Source: Niabella ginsenosidivorans
GTDB lineage: Bacteria > Bacteroidota > Bacteroidia > Chitinophagales > Chitinophagaceae
Direction of reading: 5' to 3'
DNA: 64,000 nt
NCBI RefSeq assembly: GCF_001654455.1
Contig: NZ_CP015772.1
Coordinates: 1,612,001 to 1,676,000 of the forward strand
In this document: piece by piece, positions 54,548-61,870 of the stretch
How positions within the stretch are numbered: the first letter of the stretch is position 1
How the letters are laid out: the number at the start of each line of letters is the position of its first letter
Notes under the pieces: generated by a model
Database searches by the model: none
What the model was told of the DNA's origin: nothing
Seen by the model: the letters and a program-made list of their open reading frames with translations, nothing else
Translations under genes and position numbers: made by a program

Positions 54548-55675
54548 ATGAGCCCGGTCACATTTACCCATAATCATTATAAAGAGGAGCAATTGTTCCC
54601 GTTTTGTCTTACAACGCGGGTTGAAGATATTCCTTCCGGAATGCTGAGCAACCGGAAACGCTGGGAACTGATCGTGGAGCAGGAATTGCCCTCCGGTAGC
54701 GGGGGTGAATGGGTTGTTCCTGCTAATTTGCTGCCTTCGGAAGAACTGATTGCCTTACTGAAAAACTTTAAGGAAGGCGATTTTCTTGAGCTGGATAGAG
54801 AAGGTGGTGCTGCCATCATTGGTTTGGGAAAAAGCCATAAAGCCTTTTCCGGGAAGCCGGTTGAGGTTTTAACAGGTAATGCATTGCGGTGGCTGGAATT
54901 TGGCTGGAACATTTTTGAGCACAACGCTTACCTGCTGCATTTTGATTTCCGGTTACTGACGCAGGGCCGTAACTCAGTGCCCGTCCCTGATGGCAACCGG
55001 TTCACCGGTAATGCTGTTTTTATTGAGGAAGGAGCCTCTGTCCGTTTCGCTGTTATTAATGCGGAAGAAGGGCCGGTCTATATCGCAAAAAATGCTTTGA
55101 TAATGGAAGGCACCTGCATACGCGGCCCGGTATTTATTGGAGAAAATGCGGTGGTCAAAATGGGCACGCGGATCTACGGTGGCACCACTGTAGGCTACTG
55201 TTGCACGGTTGGCGGCGAAATTAAAAACACCGTCTTTTTTCCTTTTTCCAATAAAGCGCACGACGGGTATATAGGCGATGCGGTAATAGGCCGCTGGTGC
55301 AACCTGGGCGGCGGTACCAGCAACAGCAATTTAAAAAATACAGCTGGAAATATTAGTGTAATTTTGCCATCAGGCGTTTATAAAGCCGGCATGAAATGCG
55401 GCGTACTAATGGGGGATTATACAAGAACAGCCATTAACACTTCCATCAACTCCGGAACTGTGATAGGAGTTTGTGCAAATGTTTTTGGAAAGGGGCTGAC
55501 CCCAAAATGGATTCCCTCTTTTTCCTGGGGATATAATGATGCTGTTTTATATGAAGCAGAAAAGATCCTGGAGCACCTGGAGCGCTGGATGCAAACCAAA
55601 AAGCAAACAATGACGACAAGAGAAAAAGAACAAATTACCCATATTTATTATCAAACAAAAACAAAGAAATCATGA
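54548..55675 (+). CDS. GlmU-like sugar nucleotidyltransferase/acetyltransferase of the Bacteroidota type
   Basis: 375 residues. The N-terminal part (PFCLTTRVEDIPSGMLSNRK and RWELI) matches the variant nucleotidyltransferase region of the alternative GlmU family. From about residue 155 a left-handed beta-helix of hexapeptide turns follows (VYIAKNALIMEGTCIRGPVF, IGENAVVKMGTRIYGG, GVLMGDYTRTAINTSINSG). The family is predicted to make UDP-N-acetylglucosamine, a cell-wall precursor, from glucosamine-1-phosphate. Its stop overlaps tpiA by four bases (ATGA), so both are on one transcript. Exact activity is inferred from the family. Confidence 0.87.
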   Translation: MSPVTFTHNHYKEEQLFPFCLTTRVEDIPSGMLSNRKRWELIVEQELPSGSGGEWVVPANLLPSEELIALLKNFKEGDFLELDREGGAAIIGLGKSHKAFSGKPVEVLTGNALRWLEFGWNIFEHNAYLLHFDFRLLTQGRNSVPVPDGNRFTGNAVFIEEGASVRFAVINAEEGPVYIAKNALIMEGTCIRGPVFIGENAVVKMGTRIYGGTTVGYCCTVGGEIKNTVFFPFSNKAHDGYIGDAVIGRWCNLGGGTSNSNLKNTAGNISVILPSGVYKAGMKCGVLMGDYTRTAINTSINSGTVIGVCANVFGKGLTPKWIPSFSWGYNDAVLYEAEKILEHLERWMQTKKQTMTTREKEQITHIYYQTKTKKS

Positions 55676-56433
55676 GACAGCAAATTGCAGCAGCTAACTG
55701 GAAAATGAATTTAACGTATGTGGAGGGCCAGCAGTTATTAAAAGATATTTTTGATGAAAACATTGAAACCAAAGATAACCAGGAAGTGATCTTTGGTATT
55801 CCGTTCCCTTACCTGATGATGGCAAATGAAAAGGTGAACACCCTTAAAAACTTTTATGTGGCGGCGCAGAACTGCTCCAACAAAAAGTCCGGGGCCTATA
55901 CAGGAGAGGTTTCAGTAGACATGCTTAAATCCATTGATATTAAATATTGCATCATCGGTCATAGTGAGCGCAGGGAATATTTTAACGAATCCAACCTGGA
56001 TATTTCTGAAAAGGTGGATCTGCTGTTAGGAGCCGGAATGAAACCGATTTTCTGCTGTGGCGAGCCTTTGAGCATTCGCGACGCGGGCACCCAGAATGAA
56101 TATGTGGAGAAACAATTACAGGAATCTTTGTTCCATGTTTCTGCAGAAGAGCTGAAGAATGTAGTGATCGCTTATGAGCCTATCTGGGCCATCGGCACCG
56201 GTAAAACGGCTACTACCAGCCAGGCACAGGAAATGCATGCCTTTATCCGTTCTGCAATTGCCAAACAATACGGCCAGGAAGTTGCAGATGCCGTTTCTAT
56301 CCTTTACGGCGGAAGCGTAAAAGCCGGCAACGCGAAAGAATTATTTGCCTGCCCGGATGTTGATGGCGGACTGGTAGGCGGCGCATCGCTGGTTGCAGTT
56401 GATTTTGTGGAGATCATTAAAGCACTGAAATAA
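55672..56433 (+). CDS. tpiA: Triosephosphate isomerase
   Basis: 253 residues with all catalytic residues: Asn9 and Lys11 (AANWKMN), His97 (IIGHSERREYF) and Glu169 (VIAYEPIWAIGTGKTAT), plus the phosphate-binding ILYGGSVKAGNA and VGGASL. It interconverts dihydroxyacetone phosphate and glyceraldehyde 3-phosphate in glycolysis. Coupled by a 4-bp overlap to the GlmU-like gene and followed by a clean terminator. Confidence 0.98.
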   Translation: MRQQIAAANWKMNLTYVEGQQLLKDIFDENIETKDNQEVIFGIPFPYLMMANEKVNTLKNFYVAAQNCSNKKSGAYTGEVSVDMLKSIDIKYCIIGHSERREYFNESNLDISEKVDLLLGAGMKPIFCCGEPLSIRDAGTQNEYVEKQLQESLFHVSAEELKNVVIAYEPIWAIGTGKTATTSQAQEMHAFIRSAIAKQYGQEVADAVSILYGGSVKAGNAKELFACPDVDGGLVGGASLVAVDFVEIIKALK

Positions 56434-56454
56434 GAAAGTAGATAACAGGATTTT

Positions 56455-56483
56455 AAAGGGACTGATCAAAAGTCCCTTTTGTT
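56455..56483 (+). terminator. Intrinsic terminator after tpiA
   Basis: aaagggact and agtcccttt form a perfect 9-bp stem with a 7-base loop, followed by tgtt. It is 21 bp after the tpiA stop codon. Confidence 0.85.
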
Positions 56484-56615
56484 ATGCTGTCCGCTCACTG
56501 GCAGATCAGCAGTGTAAATAACGTCTGATTAACAACAAATGCTAATCGGTTGCGGACAGAACGGTAATCCTTTTGTAAACATTGTTTTTGGTACCTCTTT
56601 TGGTAATACCTTGTT

Positions 56616-58031
56616 GTGGAGCGTAACATTTTATATAATAAGTTATTTTCTAAATCTGTAAATATTTTGTTTGCCAGGTTTTTCACCACCGCATCATTAG
56701 TGCTAGTGATGTGTTTTCTGGCGCACAATTTAAAAATAGATGATTATGGTGCCTATCAAAGATTTTGGGTACAGCTTAGCGTGTTTAACATCATAACAAC
56801 ATGGGGGCTTCATTTGTCATTGCCCGTTTTTAGCCCGGAACAGATTATTGATTTTATGGTTTGCATCAATAAAAGGCAATGGACGATTATCAGCATATTA
56901 ACACTTATTTCCGGGGCTGTTTTTGGAATATTGCAATGGAATCAGCACATTCATTTTTTTGTGGCAATGATTGTGCTTATGGCATCTGCTGTGGCCATGG
57001 TTTTTGAGGCCATATTACTATCATTAAAAAAGTTCAGGTTTGTAATTGTTGTAAACTTTTTGTACGCGCTTTCTTTTCTGGCTATTCATTTAATTGTATT
57101 AAAAGGAGGCTGGCATTTAGACAAGCTTGTTATCCTGTTGGCATCGCTGCTGGTTCTTAAGAATAGCATAACGGCTGTTTTTTTAAGAAAATGGATGGCT
57201 AAGAGCGGCAAAAAAGATACTTCTGAAGCAGAATATAAGAAGCACATTCCCTTTTTTTTTCAGATGTACACTTATGCCGTACTTACCGCCACGGCCGTAT
57301 GGCTGGATAAATTTTTAATATCGCTGCTGTTAAAGAATGAGGAAACGGCCATTTATGTAAATGGCACATATGATATACCTTTTTTACCATTGGTTTTCAC
57401 GGCTGTTGGCAGCGCTGCCCTGATGTCTTTGACAAATACAACGGATTATAAGCTGGTTGCTCAAACCATATATAACAACGGCAGGCTGTTGTCCTGCATT
57501 GCTTTTCCTCTTTTTTTTTATTTATTTTTTTTTAGCAGGGAAATTATTGTTTTCCTGTTTTCTGAAAAATACCTGGCATCGGTAGGCATTTTTCTTTTCT
57601 CAATTTTGGTCATTCCCGTACGCGCCAATATCCATACAACAGGATTGCAATATTTAAAAAGAGGCGATATCATAAATTACGGGGCCCTGATGGATATTGT
57701 GCTGGCAGTGATCTTAATGCCGCTGCTTTATTTTTGGATAGGGCTGAAAGGAATTGCTTTAGCCTTTGTTATAAGTACGTATGTTCAGTCAGCCTATTAT
57801 ACGTACAAATCATCAAAATACCTTCATACGCCTGTATATAAGTTTATTCCGTTTATAAATTGGTCAGGAAAATTGTTATTAGCATTGCTGGTTATGTATT
57901 TTGTGAAACAGGCCATAACACCTGATCTGGGTTTATTGACTCAATTGTTACTGGGCGCCTTTTTTCTTGTAGCTTTAAGTCTGGCTTTAATCTGTTTTGA
58001 TGCCATTCATTTAAAAAGAAAATTGTCGTAA
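56616..58031 (+). CDS. Polysaccharide flippase-like membrane protein (MVF/Wzx type)
   Basis: 471 residues with about 12-14 membrane helices, very hydrophobic. The N-terminal NILFARFFTTASLVLVMCFL, NLKIDDYGAYQRFWVQLSVF and WGLHLSLPVF resemble Wzx-type repeat-unit flippases of the MATE/MVF superfamily. ALMSLTNTTDYKLVAQTIYN and the paired-helix repeat at about 290-400 are consistent. The start is GTG at 56616; no ATG lies near. It might export a lipid-linked sugar for surface glycan. It is markedly richer in A/T and T-runs than the neighbouring core genes and is followed by two hydrophobic genes, so the trio may have been acquired together. No glycosyltransferase is nearby. Confidence 0.75.
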   Translation: MERNILYNKLFSKSVNILFARFFTTASLVLVMCFLAHNLKIDDYGAYQRFWVQLSVFNIITTWGLHLSLPVFSPEQIIDFMVCINKRQWTIISILTLISGAVFGILQWNQHIHFFVAMIVLMASAVAMVFEAILLSLKKFRFVIVVNFLYALSFLAIHLIVLKGGWHLDKLVILLASLLVLKNSITAVFLRKWMAKSGKKDTSEAEYKKHIPFFFQMYTYAVLTATAVWLDKFLISLLLKNEETAIYVNGTYDIPFLPLVFTAVGSAALMSLTNTTDYKLVAQTIYNNGRLLSCIAFPLFFYLFFFSREIIVFLFSEKYLASVGIFLFSILVIPVRANIHTTGLQYLKRGDIINYGALMDIVLAVILMPLLYFWIGLKGIALAFVISTYVQSAYYTYKSSKYLHTPVYKFIPFINWSGKLLLALLVMYFVKQAITPDLGLLTQLLLGAFFLVALSLALICFDAIHLKRKLS

Positions 58032-58042
58032 ATAGAAATTTG

Positions 58043-58591
58043 ATGATAACGAATTTATCTAGGTCATTTTTTGGGGTCGTATATAAAAAGAATAAGCAGT
58101 TGTTTGTTTTCTTTATTGGTATTCTATTATACATTGGAGTAGCAGGGTATAAGCGGATAAATATTTCTCCTTTTCTATTGTGGGATGTATATTCTTTTCC
58201 GATAAAGGCAGATACGCAAACTGTTTACAGCACTATATACAATGGTCAGCTTTACTATAAGCCCTGGATCTGGGACCATCATAAAAGAATAATGAGCGTT
58301 TATACTGTTCCATGGTATGCAGCATGTGTTGCAAATGGCTATAAAGACATATTAGAACAAGGAGGCGCCCATTTTATAAAAAAGTATAAAGTGGTACCGG
58401 ATAGGGCTGTTAAAAAGCTTTATAATTCATCTGATGAGATTAAACAATACCCAGAGTGGTATAAAAGATATATAAGCGCCAATACCGGGGATACTATCCG
58501 GACATTACAGATTTATGCAGTTACGCTGGCTTATGATAAAGTAAGCAATAATGTGCATGTTGTTAGTAAGCAATTATTAGTAAATGAATAG
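58043..58591 (+). CDS. Hypothetical single-pass membrane protein, partner of the following membrane gene
   Basis: 182 residues from ATG at 58043 (the frame opens with a TTG just before). One membrane helix near the N-terminus (QLFVFFIGILLYIGVAGY) is followed by a soluble, probably exported domain beginning NISPFLLWDVYSFPIKADTQ. No family is recognised with certainty. Proteins with an opening of this sort often sit beside HTTM-type membrane proteins. Its stop overlaps the start of the following gene by eight bases, indicating a joint role. A/T-rich like the flippase gene upstream (11 bp away). Confidence 0.7.
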   Translation: MITNLSRSFFGVVYKKNKQLFVFFIGILLYIGVAGYKRINISPFLLWDVYSFPIKADTQTVYSTIYNGQLYYKPWIWDHHKRIMSVYTVPWYAACVANGYKDILEQGGAHFIKKYKVVPDRAVKKLYNSSDEIKQYPEWYKRYISANTGDTIRTLQIYAVTLAYDKVSNNVHVVSKQLLVNE

Positions 58592-59450
58592 TGCAAAAGC
58601 CATACGGAATTTAGCGCTGTACAGAGGCCTCATCACCCGTTCGGTTTTATTATTTTTTATAATGATACTGCTATGGAGATTGTACTCACATTTACTTCCC
58701 TGCCAGTTGCAGAAACCGGTACTCAGCAGGATTGATATGGATTATGCCCTTTGGGCATATAAACTTTTAAATATTGATGGTTATATTATTCACAATACCA
58801 TAGGGAGTGTGCTTTTTACTGTTGTGTTATTTATAATTGTTGTTTTGTTTTTCCTGAAGCCGCAAAAAAATATTTATGCGATAGTATTTACTGCTTTGTT
58901 TTGGTTGCTAGCCTTGTCTTTCAACCTGTATCTTACACATAATACGCATCTGTTACCCGGTATGATGCTTATTCTGATCCCCTTTTGTGTAAGAAAGGAT
59001 ACTGACTTTGAAATCCTGTGGGAGGGAATGCGGTACTTTGCATGCTGGGTTTATTTTTCATCATTGTTATGGAAAATGATTAACGGCTCCTTCTGGCAAC
59101 CTGATTTTGGAATAGAATCTCTGAAAGAGAATGTGGCGTATATTTTGTATGAAGACCCTGCTGGAAAACTGGCGTTTCTGTACCGTTTTTTTCTGGAGCA
59201 TCCTTTGCTGACGAATACCGGTGCAAAGCTCATTTTTTTGCTGGAAGGTTTTTTTATCGTTGGTTTTTTTACAAAAAAATGGGACAAAGTTTTGTTTGTC
59301 CTCATCTTTTTAATACATGGTCTTTTATGCTTTTTTGCCGATGTGGTATTTATTGAGCTTTGTGTACTGGCCTTCCTGTTCATACCTGCAGCCGGTTGGG
59401 CAAGGCTGCAAACCTGGGTCAGTTCTTTGAAGCGTGGATCATCTGCATAA
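58584..59450 (+). CDS. Multi-pass membrane protein, possibly HTTM-like
   Basis: 288 residues with about seven membrane helices (for example SVLLFFIMILLWRLYSHLL, IGSVLFTVVLFIIVVLFFL, LIFLLEGFFIVGFFTKKWDK). The spacing of charged residues between helices (MRYFACWVYFSSLLWKMING, FWQPDF) resembles the HTTM domain distantly related to vitamin K-dependent carboxylases, but the match is weak. Function unknown. It overlaps the upstream gene by eight bases and runs 32 bp into the convergent carA gene, so its end lies inside the carA coding region. Confidence 0.65.
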   Translation: MNSAKAIRNLALYRGLITRSVLLFFIMILLWRLYSHLLPCQLQKPVLSRIDMDYALWAYKLLNIDGYIIHNTIGSVLFTVVLFIIVVLFFLKPQKNIYAIVFTALFWLLALSFNLYLTHNTHLLPGMMLILIPFCVRKDTDFEILWEGMRYFACWVYFSSLLWKMINGSFWQPDFGIESLKENVAYILYEDPAGKLAFLYRFFLEHPLLTNTGAKLIFLLEGFFIVGFFTKKWDKVLFVLIFLIHGLLCFFADVVFIELCVLAFLFIPAAGWARLQTWVSSLKRGSSA

Positions 59451-60525
59451 AATCATCAAACAGGTATCTTGAATCGTGCGGGCCGGGTGTGCTTTCCGGG
59501 TGATATTGGACGGAGAAAGCCGGCTTGTTTTTTACCCGGATGCCTTCAACAGACTGATCATTAAGATTTACATGGGTCACTTCTACTAAATCAGATGCCT
59601 TTACAGAATCGGGGTCAACTCCAAACCCATGATTCTGAGTGGTGATTTCAGACCTGCCTGTAATTAAATTTTTAACAGGATGGTTCAGCCCCCGGTGCCC
59701 GTGATGCATTTTGAAAGTAGCAATCCCATTGGCCAGAGCCAGCAGCTGATGCCCCAGGCAAATGCCAAATACCGGTTTTTCCTCATCCAGGATCTGTTGT
59801 AGCTGTGCCACCGCGTAATCCATTGCAGCCGGATCACCGGGGCCATTGGAGATAAAGTATCCATCCGGATTGAAAGCTTTTACTTCCTCCAGCGGTGTTT
59901 TAGCCGGGAACACTTTTACATAGGCACCTCTGTCTGTCATACATTTCAGAATATTTCTTTTGATCCCGTAGTCCATTACCGCAATCCGTATTGGGGATTG
60001 AGGATCTCCGGACTCATAGGCTTCTTTAGTGCTTACCTTGGAGGCCAGCTCCAGGCCGTTCATTGATGGTACCGTTGCCAGGCGTTTTTTCAACGCTTCA
60101 ATATCGAAAATCTCCGAAGAAATGATGCAGTTCATAGCGCCTTTTGTGCGTACATGGGTTACCAGCGCCCGGGTATCCACATCATGGATGGAAACAATAT
60201 TATTCTTTTTTAAATAGGCATCCAGCGAGCCCACGGCTTTTCTCCGTGAATAGTTCTCATTAAGGTTTTTGGCAATGACCCCCAGGATCTTCACACTGTC
60301 TGACTCTACATCCTCATCGAGCACTCCGTAATTGCCAACGTGCACAGCGTTCATGATCACGATCTGGCCGTAATAGCTGGGGTCTGTGAACACTTCCTGG
60401 TAGCCGGTCATGCCGGTGTTAAAACATATCTCACCGGTAGTAGTGCCGATGGCTCCGAAAGCCTTACCGGTGCAAACAGTTCCATCTTCCAAAAGTAAAA
60501 TTGCGGGCGCTTGAGTATCAGACAT
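59419..60525 (-). CDS. carA: Carbamoyl-phosphate synthase small subunit
   Basis: 368 residues. The N-terminal CPSase domain (AILLLEDGTVCTGKAFG, GEICFNTGMTGYQEVFTDPS) is followed by a class I glutamine amidotransferase with nucleophile Cys in VFGICLGHQLLALA, HGHRGLNHPV, and the His-Glu pair of FSVQYHPESTPGPHDS. It hydrolyses glutamine and passes ammonia to CarB for arginine and pyrimidine synthesis. No carB gene lies next to it in this window. Its 3' end overlaps the convergent membrane gene by 32 bp. Confidence 0.96.
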   Translation of the reverse strand: MSDTQAPAILLLEDGTVCTGKAFGAIGTTTGEICFNTGMTGYQEVFTDPSYYGQIVIMNAVHVGNYGVLDEDVESDSVKILGVIAKNLNENYSRRKAVGSLDAYLKKNNIVSIHDVDTRALVTHVRTKGAMNCIISSEIFDIEALKKRLATVPSMNGLELASKVSTKEAYESGDPQSPIRIAVMDYGIKRNILKCMTDRGAYVKVFPAKTPLEEVKAFNPDGYFISNGPGDPAAMDYAVAQLQQILDEEKPVFGICLGHQLLALANGIATFKMHHGHRGLNHPVKNLITGRSEITTQNHGFGVDPDSVKASDLVEVTHVNLNDQSVEGIRVKNKPAFSVQYHPESTPGPHDSRYLFDDFMQMIHASKN

Positions 60526-60623
60526 TTATTTTGTATTGGAAATTAAAAAATCACGCAAAGGTAAAATAAAAAATCCTTAATTGAGGCTTCTGATGAATAA
60601 TTTTTAGTCAGATATGTGGATAA

Positions 60624-61427
60624 TCAGCCTGCTTCTTTACCCATAGCCTGCTGTTTCATTTTTGCTGCTGTTTCATGCCCCAGGTATTTTTCAATCCAGT
60701 TATGGATCCAGTAGATAACGGGTGTCATTATTATGGCAACAATGAATTTATAAATATAATTGCCCACGCAGATGCTGAGGACCAGCTTCAGGCTCCAGGG
60801 AGCGCCCTGGTTGGAAGAAACACGAGGACCGATGTAAAATGCGATGAATAGTACCAGAAAACTGTCTACCAACTGGGAAATTAATGTAGAGCCGGTAGCA
60901 CGCAGCCAGATCGCCTTTTCACCGGTCACTTTTTTAATCCGGTGAAAGGAGACCACATCCAGGATCTGCCCCAGGAGGAACGCCCCCAGAGAACCGACGA
61001 TGATCCAGGACCCCTGTCCCAGCATTACCCGGTAAGCGTGGTCTGCATTAGGCACATTGTTACGGGTATAATTGGTTACCCAGAAATCGGCTGGCGACAG
61101 GAAAATAGCGCCCTGGAACATAAGAAAGGTGTAACCGATAAGCCCCGCAGCAATATAGGAGAGGAAGCGTACCCCCTTCATACCGTAATATTCATTAATA
61201 AGATCTGTCATGATAAAGACAACCGGCCACAGCAGCACCCCGGCTGTGAGGTTGAAAGAAAAGGGGTTCCCAAAAATATTGAAGTTGAACGGTGCAATTC
61301 CCAGTGTTTTTTCCAGCGAAAATATTTTTACTCCTATAACTTCTGCAACAATAGCGTTGGTCACAAAAAAAGCGCCTAGCAGTATATAAAGCCGCGTAGG
61401 CTTATGCCTGATGATAGTATGGATCAT
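60624..61427 (-). CDS. yhhQ: Queuosine precursor transporter (YhhQ/VUT family)
   Basis: 267 residues with six membrane helices. The VUT signature is clear: LGAFFVTNAIVAEVIGVKIF, VVFIMTDLINEYYGMKGVRF, FLLGQILDVVSFHRIK and LISQLVDSFLVLFIAFYIGP. The family imports 7-cyano-7-deazaguanine or 7-aminomethyl-7-deazaguanine, precursors of the tRNA base queuosine. Some members have extended specificity. The C-terminus ends in a basic amphipathic tail. Its start overlaps the following upstream gene by 26 bp, so both share a transcript. Confidence 0.92.
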   Translation of the reverse strand: MIHTIIRHKPTRLYILLGAFFVTNAIVAEVIGVKIFSLEKTLGIAPFNFNIFGNPFSFNLTAGVLLWPVVFIMTDLINEYYGMKGVRFLSYIAAGLIGYTFLMFQGAIFLSPADFWVTNYTRNNVPNADHAYRVMLGQGSWIIVGSLGAFLLGQILDVVSFHRIKKVTGEKAIWLRATGSTLISQLVDSFLVLFIAFYIGPRVSSNQGAPWSLKLVLSICVGNYIYKFIVAIIMTPVIYWIHNWIEKYLGHETAAKMKQQAMGKEAG

Positions 61428-61713
61428 TTATAAAAAATATATAAACAAAAATAAGAAGGAGGCAAAGGATATTGAAAATAATGATCCATTTAGGAACAAT
61501 AGCCCCCGGTTTTTTGCCGGCGGCCCAGCAGATCAGGTAAATAACATTAATCAGCGGGATCATTACCAGCCCCAGCACATAGCCTGATGTAATGATGGAG
61601 GAACTGACCGTTTCGCCCTTATTCCATTCATAAAACAGTAATGAAAGGGCCAGGATGACCGTTACCCCGCATAAAAAAGCCACTTTTGATAAAAATATTA
61701 ACCAGCGCATCAA
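61402..61713 (-). CDS. Small three-helix membrane protein of unknown function
   Basis: 103 residues with three membrane helices (about 5-27 WLIFLSKVAFLCGVTVILAL, 42-65 YVLGLVMIPLINVIYLICWA, 76-96 IIIFNILCLLLIFVYIFF). No family recognised. The 26-bp overlap with the queuosine precursor transporter start makes a joint transcript likely. A double methionine (MMRW) leaves the exact start open by one codon. Confidence 0.65.
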   Translation of the reverse strand: MMRWLIFLSKVAFLCGVTVILALSLLFYEWNKGETVSSSIITSGYVLGLVMIPLINVIYLICWAAGKKPGAIVPKWIIIFNILCLLLIFVYIFFINDPYYHQA

Positions 61714-61751
61714 CTAATTTCTTGTAAAATAGCATTATTTTGCTCACTTTA

Positions 61752-61856
61752 TAAAGAATTGATACAGGATATCGGGTACTGGACACTGGATATTCAGTAT
61801 CGAGCATCTGGCATCGGACATCGAGTATCCGGCGTCGAAAATTGAACATCACGCAC
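61752..61856. repeat. Degenerate short tandem repeat
   Basis: About 100 bp of imperfect 10-11 bp units around catcgagtatc and ctggcatcgg, between divergent genes. The apparent minus-strand protein here (RRRILDVRCQMLDTEYPVSS and so on) is only a translation of it. Confidence 0.7.
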
Positions 61857-61870
61857 ATTAATAAAGAAGT

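Noticed and set aside
61628-61858. 76-codon minus-strand open frame upstream of the three-helix protein gene
   Set aside because: Its N-terminal half is translated tandem repeat and the rest is in the wrong frame of the real gene.
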